Assembly (NCBI RefSeq): GCF_000756815.1
Contig: NZ_CCVW01000001.1
Coordinates: 1,649,512-1,713,511, forward strand
Reading direction: 5' to 3'
Length of the DNA: 64,000 bases
DNA from: Legionella massiliensis
GTDB taxonomy: Bacteria > Pseudomonadota > Gammaproteobacteria > Legionellales > Legionellaceae
Position 1 is the first letter of the stretch. Each line of letters begins with the position of its first letter. The notes under the pieces are model-generated. The model was not told where the DNA came from and did not search any database. It saw nothing but the letters and a program-made list of their open reading frames with translations. Positions 8,427 through 19,200 of the stretch are shown here, piece after piece. The translations under genes were made by a program, and so were the position numbers.

Positions 8427-10018
8427 ATGCTAGATTACAATGAAAACTTAGTTGATATATTAGAAAATGCTGCAGGAGAAAATCCAAAAAAATCCTTCAC
8501 ATTTACGTCCTGTGATACCCATAAATCAACATCAATTAGCTTTGCTGAACTATTGCTAGAAGCTAAAAAAATTGCTGCTGTAATTCAAAGTAAAGCAGAG
8601 GTTGGCGGTCAAGTAATCTTACTATTTTCGCCGGGAATTCATTTTATTTCTGCATTTTATGGCTGTATTTTATCTGGTGTAATTTCTATTCCTTTGCCTC
8701 CTCCATTTAATGTTTAATCTGCTTTAAGATTTGAAAATGTCATTAGAAATTCCAAGCAAAAACTAGTGCTTTCAGAGAAAATAATAACTAACAAAATTGG
8801 AACTATATCCAAAATTAAGCAAATATAAATCGCTGCTATTTTTTGAATAAATATTCGGATTTATTACAAAAATTAGTTGGCGTGAAACTGATTTTATTCA
8901 TAGTAAAATTAGCAATGCGGGATTTAATTGGATTAATGTTGATGCTCTAAATGAGGACGCAAATAAATTTGAGTGGGGGCGAACTAAGATTGATGCCTCA
9001 AAGCCTTGTTATATTCAATATACCTCTGGTTCAACTCGGATACCTCAGGGGGTTATTGTAAGTCACTCTAATGTGATTACCAATCTGGATGGACTAAAGC
9101 ACAATCTTGCAATTACCTCTGGTGATGTGGCTGTTAATTGGCTTCCTTTCTATCATGATATGGGGCTAATCGGTTATTTATTTGGCCCAATTCAATTTCA
9201 GTCTGACTGTTGGTTTATGCCCCCCTTTGATTTCCTCAGAAATCCCTATAATTGGCTTGGGAGTATTTCTAAACATGGGGGCTCTATTACCTCTGCTCCT
9301 AATTTTGCTTATGACCTCTGTGTGAAAAAAATTACTGAGGAACAAAAGTCTAATCTAAGGTTAGACTCACTTCGGGTTGCTATGTCAGGTGGAGAACCTA
9401 TCCGCGAAGAGACAGTCAATAATTTTAGCGAGTACTTCCGCAGCTGTGGTTTTAAATCCAATGCTTTTTTACCTGCCTATGGTTTGGCTGAGTCAACTGT
9501 TGCTGTCTCTACCAAAATGGCTAATGAAGATCCTGGGCTCTTAGGTGTCGATGAAAATGATTTGAAACATCATTTAGTGTCAGAGTTAGCTGCGGATAGT
9601 AAGAATGGCAAAGCGATTTATAGCTGTGGAAAATTGCTGCCTGAGGCTGAGGTGATTGTTGTTGACCCCGAAGCTAAACAGCTTGTTAGCGGCAATCGAA
9701 TTGGTGAGTTTTGGCTGCGTGGACCCTATGTTTCGCAGGGTTATTGGGGCGATCTAGCCAATAAAGATAATGCTTTTGCCTCCTATCTAGCTGATGGAAC
9801 AGGCCCCTATTTTCGCACAGGAGACCTTGGTTTTATGCGTGATAATGAGCTCTATGTAACTGGACGCTCTAAAGATTTAATTATTATCCGAGGTCATAAC
9901 TATTATCCGCATGATATTGAACGCACTGTTGAACATTGATCCGCTTGATTTATTCAAATATGACTCCTTTGATCGCTTGGCTGAGCATATTTCTTCATCC
10001 ACAGATCTTGGCAGCTAA
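8427..10018 (+). pseudogene. Fatty-acyl-AMP ligase pseudogene (several frameshifts)
   Basis: Adenylation-domain fragments lie in three frames. From ATG 8427 the first reads LVDILENAAGENP through FSPGIHFISAFYGCILSG and stops at 8717. A second frame continues RFENVIRNSKQKLVLSEK to a stop near 8826. A third, open from about 8851 to 9939, carries the AMP-binding P-loop IQYTSGST, then NWLPFYHDMGLIGYLFGP, AMSGGEPI, AYGLAESTVAV and GRSKDLIIIRGHNYYPHDIE. These are typical of fatty-acyl-AMP ligases rather than CoA ligases. A remnant in a third frame (PLDLFKYDSFDRLAEHIS, 9941-10018) resembles the end of an acyl-carrier domain. At least three frame changes and a C-terminal deletion make it inactive. Intact relatives load fatty acids onto ACPs for lipid or polyketide assembly. 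Confidence 0.85.
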
Positions 10019-10124
10019 AAAGGAAAACCTTGATGTAGCGCTGAGTGATCCTAACATTTTTTTAATCTAAGTATCATTTAGATACCTATATGAATATTGA
10101 TCAGTTACTTTGACTTATATGTGT

Positions 10125-10210
10125 GTCGTTCCCGCGTAGGCGGGAAACCATTTCTCAAAGTGGTTCCTCACTTTGTTTGCACGATGGTTTCCCGCCTACG
10201 CGGAAATGAC
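10125..10210. repeat. R1-related short palindrome
   Basis: An 86-bp inverted repeat with arms GTTCCCGCGTAGGCGGGAAA and TTTCCCGCCTACGCGGAAAT around about 45 bp. It shares the inner arms of the R1 element but not its outer CACTGCCATTAAGTTAAG termini. It lies in the 312-bp gap between the ligase pseudogene and the next gene, where I see nothing else. The short open frame across it is not a gene. Confidence 0.65.
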
Positions 10211-10330
10211 ATAAAAAAAACAGAAAGAACTTATATTGCACATGTTTTCAGTTTAAAAAAATGCCAGTATTCCTCAGAGCGCAGCGTAAACAAGGTTTCA
10301 TTTAAAATATCTGATGTGGTCTAGGATTTA

Positions 10331-12595
10331 TTACATCAAAGTACAATCTTGAGTGAACTCATCCTCTTTATCCTCTTCTTCAGTAATATCACTAATACCA
10401 GGTAGATTTTGCCAAAATGAAAAACCTGTACCCCATGAGCTAGTACTAAGCACGTTGCTATTATTGCTAGTCAAGCTATTTGATGATGAGCTTGTACCTC
10501 CAAACTGAGGCAAGTTGCTTACCCCAGGCCTTTGGAAAATTGTTTCTAGATTCCCCAACTGAGGAAATGACGCGGTTATCTCCGAAAACGCACTCCCTAA
10601 ATCAACAATCATCGGTAGAAATATTGCCATAATCTGAGAGGGGGTAATTTTTAAATCATTAATGCCAAAAGCAACTAATTTATTTAATGACTTATTTGTA
10701 TTAGCTGTTTCACCTTCTTTAGCTCCCAAACGAAGGGGGTCTGTAGCTTCTCTTTCTTTGGATACCAGCAGCATTAATTGTACAAACTCACGTTGTTTGT
10801 CAGGCGTTAAATTATTAATTCTTTGATTAAATAAAGCAAATAAACTAGTAAAAGGCTTTATTATTTTAATGCCAATATTAGAGGCAATATTCACAATATT
10901 TTCTGGAATAATTATTGTTCCTAAATTATCGGGACTTATGTTGAGTGACTCCATTAAACTCTTTAATCCCTCTTGCTTTTCAAGGCCTTCTTCTAAAGTA
11001 TTCTGCAATGCATTTGGGGAGTTTTTAGAAATAAAATAGCCAAATTTTATTGCTTCAATGAAAAAATCAACAAGCTGTATTCTATTGTCTTTTATCTCAT
11101 TTTCTTTTGCTGATTTTCTTGATTTGGACTGCGATCTATAGGTGCTATATGGCAATAAACTTTGGCGGTAACTATCTAAGTTTTTAAGTGTGGAGTCGAA
11201 AATTGAAGGCCACAGGGGAACAGGAATTTTGGGTAGGAGAATAGCATTAATCTTCATCGATTTTGCTATTAAATTTAAGTCAAGTTCTCCCTTGGAGAAC
11301 GATTGAAACAGTGTTTTTATAAATACAGCACCTAAAGGAACACCTAGCTTATAAAACAGCAAGTTAGTTTCAATACGCTCATCCATAAATGCTTTTTCAT
11401 ACATTGTTGTGCCATCAGATAACACAGTATTTAAAGAAATTTTTCCTCTTTTTAAAAGTTTTCCAATTGTTCTTGCGTTATCGTCTTGGATGCATTTCTC
11501 AATAAAAGTTAAGGGGATATCAGTTAAATAAGTATAATAAGGTTCAGCGTCCTCATCCTCTCCATTTTTCAAACATTCTAAGCAGAAAGCACCTAGTTTA
11601 TTTCTTGAGGTTAAAAACAAGCCCAAGCAATCAAATTGATTTTTCTCTTTTATAAAATTCGATCCAAAAAAGGTCTTTTCTAATTCAGTTAAAGATGCTT
11701 TTAGTTCCTTTGCTGTATCAGGGGATAAGGTTGGTTTTTTAGTTAATAATTTCACATTACTAACTAAGTCTTTCCATCGGGTAACTGCTGGGTTAGGCAG
11801 CCTTACCAGGTTTGCCTGCAAAGGAGTTTCTTCATCTTGATCTGAGGATGTTTTTCTTGGAGAAGTTGGCTCTTGTGGTGTCTGTTGCGCTGATGTCAGA
11901 AGCTCTCTAACAAATTCCAATTGACCCGCATGTATTTTAATTAGGGCATCCAAACTCGCAGGATCGAGAGAGCAGCGTTTTAATTCCTCTAATTTTTCAA
12001 TACATTTTGTTATTCCACTTACATAGGATTTACGTTTTATTTGGTTATCTAGGGTATTGTTCTCTAACTCTCTGAGCAATCCATTATATTCATTTTCCAA
12101 TTTGGCTCGTTTTTCTTGTTCCTGTTCTCTTAGTTTTCTGATCAATTGAGAAACCGAATTAATTGCACATAGACTTATTAAGTTACTATCATTCCTATCA
12201 TCAAAAAAGTTAGGTAAAGGCGAAACAGGTTTATTCTCTTTTTCATTGTAAAGCCATGCTTTGGGTTCCATAGCAAGCTCATCATTTTCGTTAAAATACA
12301 CTCGAACTAAGACAGGTCCTAAGTGCAGGGTGACATGATAAGCACTCAAATATCCCTCATCGTGGCTTTTTTCACTAAAAATAGTGACATGGCCCTCTTT
12401 AATTGGATATTCCCTCCCTCTTATTTGTAATTTTGGATAGATGGGTAACTTAATTAAATAATAAGGATTGTTATAAATTCCTCCTTCTTTAAAAATTACG
12501 CTATAGACTTGTTCCTCGATTTTTAATTTTGATTGCGGATTATTTTGCAGAGGATTAAGAATATTGGCGAGGAGATAGAATAAAGGGTTTTGCAT
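10331..12595 (-). CDS. Large unknown protein with coiled coil and acidic tail, effector-like
   Basis: 754 residues, family not recognised, no signal peptide. Residues about 150-215 are strongly charged and probably a coiled coil (LIRKLREQEQEKRAKLENEY). About 335-425 has a weak ankyrin-like pattern (FIEKCIQDDNARTIGKLLKR, then GTTMYEKAF). Residues 700-725 are Ser/Asn-rich (SSSSNSLTSNNSN). The tail DITEEEDKEDEFTQDCTLM has the acidic E-block known as a Dot/Icm translocation signal, with hydrophobic residues at the very end. Start ATG 12595 follows AAGGATC at good spacing. It lies downstream of the 868-residue gene on the same strand, 139 bp apart, with its own possible PmrA-like box. Effector status is an inference. 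Confidence 0.7.
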   Translation of the reverse strand: MQNPLFYLLANILNPLQNNPQSKLKIEEQVYSVIFKEGGIYNNPYYLIKLPIYPKLQIRGREYPIKEGHVTIFSEKSHDEGYLSAYHVTLHLGPVLVRVYFNENDELAMEPKAWLYNEKENKPVSPLPNFFDDRNDSNLISLCAINSVSQLIRKLREQEQEKRAKLENEYNGLLRELENNTLDNQIKRKSYVSGITKCIEKLEELKRCSLDPASLDALIKIHAGQLEFVRELLTSAQQTPQEPTSPRKTSSDQDEETPLQANLVRLPNPAVTRWKDLVSNVKLLTKKPTLSPDTAKELKASLTELEKTFFGSNFIKEKNQFDCLGLFLTSRNKLGAFCLECLKNGEDEDAEPYYTYLTDIPLTFIEKCIQDDNARTIGKLLKRGKISLNTVLSDGTTMYEKAFMDERIETNLLFYKLGVPLGAVFIKTLFQSFSKGELDLNLIAKSMKINAILLPKIPVPLWPSIFDSTLKNLDSYRQSLLPYSTYRSQSKSRKSAKENEIKDNRIQLVDFFIEAIKFGYFISKNSPNALQNTLEEGLEKQEGLKSLMESLNISPDNLGTIIIPENIVNIASNIGIKIIKPFTSLFALFNQRINNLTPDKQREFVQLMLLVSKEREATDPLRLGAKEGETANTNKSLNKLVAFGINDLKITPSQIMAIFLPMIVDLGSAFSEITASFPQLGNLETIFQRPGVSNLPQFGGTSSSSNSLTSNNSNVLSTSSWGTGFSFWQNLPGISDITEEEDKEDEFTQDCTLM

Positions 12596-12668
12596 AATAC
12601 GATCCTTATGTCATGAAAAGGCCGATGCTAACTACAAGTTAATGCGATGGGCGAGATTTTATCTATAG

Positions 12669-12688
12669 AATATTTAGTGATCCTTAAG
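12669..12688 (-). promoter_or_regulatory. Possible PmrA-type box (weak)
   Basis: On the minus strand the sequence reads CTTAAGGATCACTAAATATT, two TTAAT-like half sites 11 bp apart. It resembles the tandem CTTAATATT pattern bound by PmrA in Legionella but has mismatches in both half sites. It ends 74 bp before the 754-residue gene's start. Confidence 0.3.
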
Positions 12689-12734
12689 TTGGTAGGAAAG
12701 TTTGGAATGGGGTATTCGCAAATGGAATAACTGA

Positions 12735-15341
12735 CTAGTTATTATCCAATCGAGTATTTTCTTGCAAGATCAAATGCTCTGAGAAATTAGCTGCGCATAG
12801 CATTGCTGTTGCTTTAAGTTGAGCATATTCAACATTAGTCTCATTTTTATCAACCGATTCAATTTGTTTTAGCAAGGAAACAAAAGCTTTCCTCAGTGGT
12901 TCATTGAGCTCCTCAGGAAGTTCAGCCCTGCTTATCAGTTCAATATTGAGTTCAACTAAGATCTTTTCAAGCAATTTGGCAGCCCACTTACGGCAGTCAG
13001 ATGATTTTGATTGATGAATAGCATGAAGTAAAAATGAGAGATCTAATTCGGGGTTTTTATATAGTTCACTGATCAAATAATCATGGAGGCTATTTTCAAT
13101 TTGCGGGCGTATATACAAATTAGAATCCAACCAAGAGCTTACTATGGATATATAAGCGTTTTTTAGCTCATCGGTCAGTATGAGTAGTATATTGCCGAAA
13201 CTGCTTGTAGCTAACCAAATCAGCATTTGAATCCTTTGTATCTCGTCAGGAATTTCGGATGCTTGCTTTGGTATTTCGCTGAATCCAGCATTCAGTAATT
13301 CGCAATAAAACTCTTTATGACGTTCTGTAGTCTCCTCATCAGATAAGGAGGTTACGACAGCTAATCCTCGAAGCAGTGAGAGAGGTAAGGGACGGAGGGC
13401 AATATCTTCTGCTTTATTAGCAGCGTTTTCTCTTTTCCAGGCATCAAAATCGTTTTTTAGTTTAGTCACATAAAGCGTTAGAGGATCAGGGTTAAGGTTG
13501 GTTCTTTGTGCATATAAGTGGAATAGGGAATGAGCATCACTAGCTACTTGCAGATTTTTATTATCTAAATAGCTAAAGATTATTCTCATGCAAAGATTAG
13601 CTTGTTCCTGATCCATAGCGTCTATGAAGTCAGCCAAATAGCTAAGGATATTGATAGGGGGATTATCAGTTGCCTGGGTTAATTTGTTAAGGAGCGCGTT
13701 GATAAAAGCCTTTCTTTGATCAGGGGTTATTTCTTTTGCGAGTGGTTTTAAACCAAACCTAAATACATCGTCTACTGTGATATTGCCTTGCTCAAAATGC
13801 CTAAGTATTTTGTCAGCATATTCAATTTTCTTCTCCTTACTCATTCTAGGGATAAAGTATGAAAGACTTTTTATTAGGTCGCTTGGGCTGCTGTTTGCTT
13901 CATCCAAATTTTGAATCAGCTTAGAGGTATAGGCATTGATTTGAGGGGCTGACATATTGGTTATGAACGCATTTCGAACCATGGCTGTCATTGAATTAAT
14001 AGTTAGAGGGGTAGGTCTACTACCTAAAGTAATTACAGTGTTTCCCCTAGCAAGATCTTCTCTTAAAAGCAGATCCATAGATGCGGCTACGTCTTCATCC
14101 TTCATTGAATCAGTCAAAACGGAAAGTACTTGAAGTGAGAGAAGATGTGTTTTCGTCATCCACTGTGAGTAATCTTTTTTAATAGCTAAAACTTGTTCGA
14201 CAAGATGCGTTTTCAGCTCGGCATTCATCCCTTGGGCAAAGGAAGGAAGATGTTCCAGGGCAGCTCTATAATCATCACTGATGTAATCTTGCTCCTCCTC
14301 ATCACATTGGGCATATCGATCTACAACGGTTTTAAGCATCTCACAACAGGATTCTAACTGGGCATCACCTGCATAAGATATGAGTTGACTAAGAACTCCT
14401 ATTTTGAACTGATTTAATTGACTTAAATCACTACTGTAACTAGTAATTAGCCGATTAATACAAGCCTCACGCTTGTCACTAACCATTTCAGACATGAAGG
14501 CAGAGATCAAGACTGAAGTCTGACCGGGTAAAGGAATAATAAGTTCCCAGTGTTCAATGCATTTTTGAGTGACTAACTGTCTTTTTTCTTGAGACATTCT
14601 ATCCGATAAATAAGAGAGATCTCGTAAGAGCTTGTTAATCGTTTTTTTATCTTGATCTGCTTCAGCCTGAGGAAATTGCTTGAGGAACTCATCTGCATAA
14701 GAATCAAATTGCGCTGTTGTTATTAACTTTGCCAGATCAGAAAAATCATCGTTCAGCTCCTCTATCCTAAAAAATGTATTGCTCATCTTATCTAGGAACA
14801 AAGCAATTTGCTCCTTACTTTGCCCGTCGCTCATTTTAAACGAACAGTCTTGCAGCAGCTGTAATGCAAGATGACGAGAAAATCCATAACTATCTAGTTT
14901 AGTAAATACAAGATTGGCGAAACGGTTTTTCTGCTCTTCGCTCATAATTGGAATTAGTGGGGCTAAGTCGAGAATTTTTGATGATTCATTAAAGTGTGTA
15001 AAGAAAAACTCAAAAATTTCATCGGGGACTCCAGCAAGAACTACCTTGTTTTTCTTAGCAATAAGCGCTAATCCCCATAGTGGGGGTATACCTAAGAATG
15101 GAAGTGCTTTTAATAGGGTTTGAATATCGGGAATACGGGCAGGCAGCGATTTAGCACTAAGCGAGCTCCATTGTTTCAATAGCGCTGTTTGATGTTTAAT
15201 AGCTTCGGCATCCCTTTTTAGAAATAGTGCAGTTGTTAGCTGAGAGGCAAGTTGCCTATCTGAGCTAGTTAACTCTACTAAGGTTCTTGTTGGCAGACTG
15301 AGATAGTATTCTCTTGGTAGATTAAAAAAATTTGCACCCAT
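12735..15341 (-). CDS. Large alpha-helical repeat protein, possible N-terminal F-box
   Basis: 868 residues, almost wholly helical and without signal peptide or membrane segments. The N-terminus (FFNLPREYYLSLPTRTLVEL, about 5-24) resembles an F-box start (LPxE...L), which would recruit Skp1 in a host cell; this is a guess from pattern only. The rest consists of repeating helix pairs of about 35-45 residues with recurring motifs such as MSEEQKNRFANLVF, MSKEKKIEYADKIL and MDQEQANLCMRIIF, that is, a HEAT-like solenoid typical of protein-binding scaffolds. The start ATG at 15341 follows AGAGGAAC. It is divergent from the 224-residue gene and upstream of the 754-residue gene. No catalytic motif is seen. 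Confidence 0.7.
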   Translation of the reverse strand: MGANFFNLPREYYLSLPTRTLVELTSSDRQLASQLTTALFLKRDAEAIKHQTALLKQWSSLSAKSLPARIPDIQTLLKALPFLGIPPLWGLALIAKKNKVVLAGVPDEIFEFFFTHFNESSKILDLAPLIPIMSEEQKNRFANLVFTKLDSYGFSRHLALQLLQDCSFKMSDGQSKEQIALFLDKMSNTFFRIEELNDDFSDLAKLITTAQFDSYADEFLKQFPQAEADQDKKTINKLLRDLSYLSDRMSQEKRQLVTQKCIEHWELIIPLPGQTSVLISAFMSEMVSDKREACINRLITSYSSDLSQLNQFKIGVLSQLISYAGDAQLESCCEMLKTVVDRYAQCDEEEQDYISDDYRAALEHLPSFAQGMNAELKTHLVEQVLAIKKDYSQWMTKTHLLSLQVLSVLTDSMKDEDVAASMDLLLREDLARGNTVITLGSRPTPLTINSMTAMVRNAFITNMSAPQINAYTSKLIQNLDEANSSPSDLIKSLSYFIPRMSKEKKIEYADKILRHFEQGNITVDDVFRFGLKPLAKEITPDQRKAFINALLNKLTQATDNPPINILSYLADFIDAMDQEQANLCMRIIFSYLDNKNLQVASDAHSLFHLYAQRTNLNPDPLTLYVTKLKNDFDAWKRENAANKAEDIALRPLPLSLLRGLAVVTSLSDEETTERHKEFYCELLNAGFSEIPKQASEIPDEIQRIQMLIWLATSSFGNILLILTDELKNAYISIVSSWLDSNLYIRPQIENSLHDYLISELYKNPELDLSFLLHAIHQSKSSDCRKWAAKLLEKILVELNIELISRAELPEELNEPLRKAFVSLLKQIESVDKNETNVEYAQLKATAMLCAANFSEHLILQENTRLDNN

Positions 15342-15481
15342 TATTTTGTTCCTCTACAAGGTCAAAAATGTAACCAAGTAATTAATTATAGATCAATGAA
15401 GTTTGGCTCAATTGATTTTTCCTACTACATCGCAGATCTGAATGGTACTCTTAGCCGAGAGAAATATAAGGGGTTTTAGCC

Positions 15482-16156
15482 GTGGATAAAAATTCTATTT
15501 ATTTTAAAGCTGTTCTGGAATCAACCTTAATCTTTAAAATAAAAGGGACTGCAAAATCCTTATTCGATATCTGGGTGGAACAAGCCAAGCAGCGATATTC
15601 TAATTATTTATTCCAGGCGCAAGATGAGTCTCTAGTCGATGACCTAATAACTGCTTTTGCTAAAGGCTTGGAGTTTGTCTGGAGGAATGAGAACAAGGCT
15701 AAACGCGCTATGCCAGAATGGTCTGTGAGCGTTTTTTTAGATATCGTCTCTACTACTCTAAATACTCATTGGTCTCAAGAATACATTTATAAACAAACTC
15801 ATGAGTATAAAGAGTTATGCTTTCTTAAAATTCTCTCCCAATTTCTGAAAGTTGATGCAATTACCTTAAAAAAAATAGAGTCTCTTTATAGACATATGAT
15901 GAAGAAAGAAAAAAACATTATAGAGCGCGACGTCGAACAGCAAGCTAAGATTATTGACCTGAATCAATTTAAAAAAAATAAAAAATCTGATGTTGTTTTT
16001 AAAAAAAATATAACTGACTATTTGGATTCAATCTATTACGAAAAACATTTCCTTATCTTTGGCGATATCCTTAAAAATAAATCTAGCTTTGTGTTGGCGG
16101 ATTTCTTTAACAATGATGAGATAGAAAATCTTATTGAAACTGTTGGTAATGACTAA
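15482..16156 (+). CDS. Hypothetical protein, 224 aa
   Basis: Starts at GTG 15482, with AAGGGG about seven bases upstream deciding this start. The protein is rich in Lys, Asn and aromatic residues, soluble and probably helical (SLFDIWVEQAKQRYSNYLF; FLKILSQFLKVDAITLKKIE). A basic stretch near 157-175 (DLNQFKKNKKSDVVFKKN) is the most charged part. No family or motif recognised. It is transcribed divergently from the 868-residue gene and ends at a strong hairpin shared with the convergent lectin gene. Confidence 0.6.
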   Translation: MDKNSIYFKAVLESTLIFKIKGTAKSLFDIWVEQAKQRYSNYLFQAQDESLVDDLITAFAKGLEFVWRNENKAKRAMPEWSVSVFLDIVSTTLNTHWSQEYIYKQTHEYKELCFLKILSQFLKVDAITLKKIESLYRHMMKKEKNIIERDVEQQAKIIDLNQFKKNKKSDVVFKKNITDYLDSIYYEKHFLIFGDILKNKSSFVLADFFNNDEIENLIETVGND

Positions 16157-16223
16157 TGAAATTGTTTGATTCTGTTCGGGTTTCTGTGAATGTTGTTGCA
16201 AAACCGTAGCCTTGATGCAGCGC

Positions 16224-16265
16224 AGCGAAATCCGGGAACAGTGATCCGATTTCCCGGATTTCGCT
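16224..16265. terminator. Bidirectional hairpin terminator
   Basis: Perfect 14-bp stem, AGCGAAATCCGGGA (16224-16237) with TCCCGGATTTCGCT (16252-16265), and a 14-nt loop. It lies between the convergent ends of the 224-residue gene and the lectin-repeat gene. No long T tract follows it, so it may act with Rho or serve as a repeat-type boundary. Confidence 0.55.
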
Positions 16266-16271
16266 TAAAGA

Positions 16272-19200
16272 TCAATAACAACTAACGGTAACTGTCGGAA
16301 AACTATTGTTAATTGGTCCTGAGTTATTAGATATAGTGCAATTCTGTCCATCAGGGTACTCGACTATAGTGATGTTATAACTAGTATCGTTTGTTAGGGA
16401 ACTAGGCATAACGAGATTAGTACTACCATTATCAGTATTAGTCAGTGGCAAATTATCCTGAATAGTTTCACCCAGCGAATTTTTGAATGTATTTTGTAAA
16501 ATCAACGTTCCATCATTAATACCTGTAACAGTGACCGGTATTGTATTCAAAGAACCGTAATTACCCACTGTTAGATCAGAGATCTCATGAATATTCGTGT
16601 TTCCTCCGGTTGCTGCGCCATAGCCAAGATATACCTGATCTGGAATCGTAGTTATTCCGTTTTGATTTGGGGTTAAAGAGACAGTAGCAGTTGGTACAGC
16701 TTGACCATTAATAAACACCGTGACACAGGCACCTGAGGAAATATCCTTAGTTGCTTTCGGTTTTTTACTACTAAGGCTTGGTGAGCATTGGCCAGGAGCA
16801 ATATCTACCCTATATACATTACGGCCCAGAGTATAATCGCTGATACTTTGCCGACCTATTGTGGGAGTACAGTTAGGGTTTGAGCCTGGGCAATATAAGA
16901 ATGATGATTGTTTTACAGGCACATTAAGCAAAGCAAGACCTGAATATGATGGGGGAGAACCAGGGGTATAAACTACAGGTCCTCTTATACCAACACTATT
17001 AGGGATTGGAGTTCCATAAGGAGCCGGATTCCCACTATTTGAGAAATTACCCATTTCATCGAAACCAATCGCAATGAAACCGTGCTTAATTCCTTCATTA
17101 TTAAATTCAAAGGCATCACCATAGCCTAAGCCACCGCCATAAGGGCCAAGATGATCAGGTATGGAGTTGTCATTTGTTCCATCAAGTAAAAAGAAGGAAA
17201 ATCCATCTGCGCCAGTTCCGCCATAGGCATAGGCCGTAAATTGAATTGAAAGGCCATTGCTCATGTCAAATAAGGGCTGGAGTACAATACCGCCTTCTTC
17301 ACTATCTTGAGTAGTGTCAGTGAGTCGTAAGGCACCTGATCCTTGATTATCTGGACCGGTCGACCCGCTATACCAACCATCAGTTCCTGTGCAAGCGCCC
17401 AGTGCCATAGATCCTGGCAGTGGTATTAGAGTAGATGCTGTTAAGCAAGCAGAATTAGCAGTCTGTGCCCCACCTGTATAGGGCTTTGGTAAAATCCAAT
17501 ACAATTGCGTGGTTGGGTCTCTAAAGGACTCGGTGTAGGGTAAATTTACCGTACAGGTTAGATCGACTTTAGCATTTTGGCCCTCAAGAGTTCCTGAAAT
17601 GCTTGTTTGTCCATTACTAAATACACAGTTTTGTCCATCAGGTTGCGATCCTGTAATTGTTATAGTGTAAGCAGAACCACTGAGTTGCTCTGGAAAAGTG
17701 AAAGTGGGTTGGGGGGTATCCGAACTAGGAGTCAATTCTTTAGTAACAGGTGGGTGTAGACTTTCATTCTGGACTGAAATTGACTCGCCAATATTAAGGC
17801 CTGAAACAGTACCGCCTACGTAGTAGCTATTAATGGTTGCACTAAAGGAAACCGAGCAAGGTTCAGTAATAGCGCCGGTGGTGTAGTGATCACTATTCCA
17901 GGAACCAGCCGGACAAGTTCCACCCACTGTTGATGAAAGCGTATAACCGATATTAGCAGTGACAGTGAATGTAGTTGTGCCATTATAGTTTACAGATTGT
18001 GGACTATCAGGTGTAAAAACTTCATTGTTATCGCCACTAGGCGTTACAGTGTAGCTACTAATGGTTGCACTAAAGGAAACCGAGCAAGGTCCAGTGATAG
18101 CGCCGGTGGTGTAGCTATTGCCACTCCAGGAACCAGCAGGGCAAGTGCCACCCACAGTTTGATCAACAGAATAGCCGGTAGTGGGGGTGACAGTGAAAGA
18201 GGTTGTGCCATTATAGTTCACTGATTGCGGGCTATTAGGAGTAAAAACTTCATTGCCATCACCACTAGGCGTTACGGGGTAGCTATTAATGGTTGCGCTA
18301 AAGGAAACCGAACAAGGTTCAGTGATAGCGCCGGTGGTGTAGCTATTGCCACTCCAGGAACCAGTTGGGCAAGTGCCACCCACAGTTTGTGAAAGGGTAT
18401 AACCGGTACTAGCAGTGACAGTGAAAGAGGTTGTGCCATTATAGTTTACAGATTGCGGACTATCAGGGGTAAAAACTTCATTGCCATCGCCACTAGGTGT
18501 TACGGGGTAGCTATTAATGGTTGAACTAAAAGAAACCGCACAATTACTCGTTACATTACCTGTGGTGTAGGTATTGCCTACTAAAGTACCGTTACAAGTA
18601 TCATTGGCTATCGCGGCACTATAACCTGTTGCAACATTTAGGGTGACCTGGCCTGTTGTATTGTAATCAACAGTCTGTGACGCAGGATTGACCGTAACAT
18701 TGTCATCCCCTGAGGCAGTGACTGTATAGGTATCAATAGTGGAACTAAAGGAAACCGCGCAATTACTCGTCACATTACCTGTGGTGTAGGTATTGCCTAC
18801 TAAAGTACCGTTACAAGTATCATTGGCTATCGCAGCACTATAGCCGGTTGTAACGTTTAGGGTGACCTGGCCTGTTGTATTGTAATCAACAGTCTGTGAC
18901 GCAGGATTGACTGTAACATTGTCATCCCCAGAGGCAGTGACTGTATAGGTATCAATAGTTGAACTAAAGGAAACCGAGCAATTACTCGTTACATTACCTG
19001 TGGTGTAGGTATTGCCTACTAAAGTACCGTTACAAGTATCATTGGCTATCGCAGCACTATAGCCGGTTGTAACCTTTAGGGTGACCTGGCCTGTTGTATT
19101 GTAATCAACAGTCTGTGACGCAGGATTGACCGTAACATTGTCATCCCCAGAGGCAGTGACTGTATAGGTATCAATAGTTGAACTAAAGGAAACCGCACAA

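Noticed and set aside
10097..10324. Small coding sequence
   Set aside because: It runs through an R1-type palindrome and has no start signal or conserved product.
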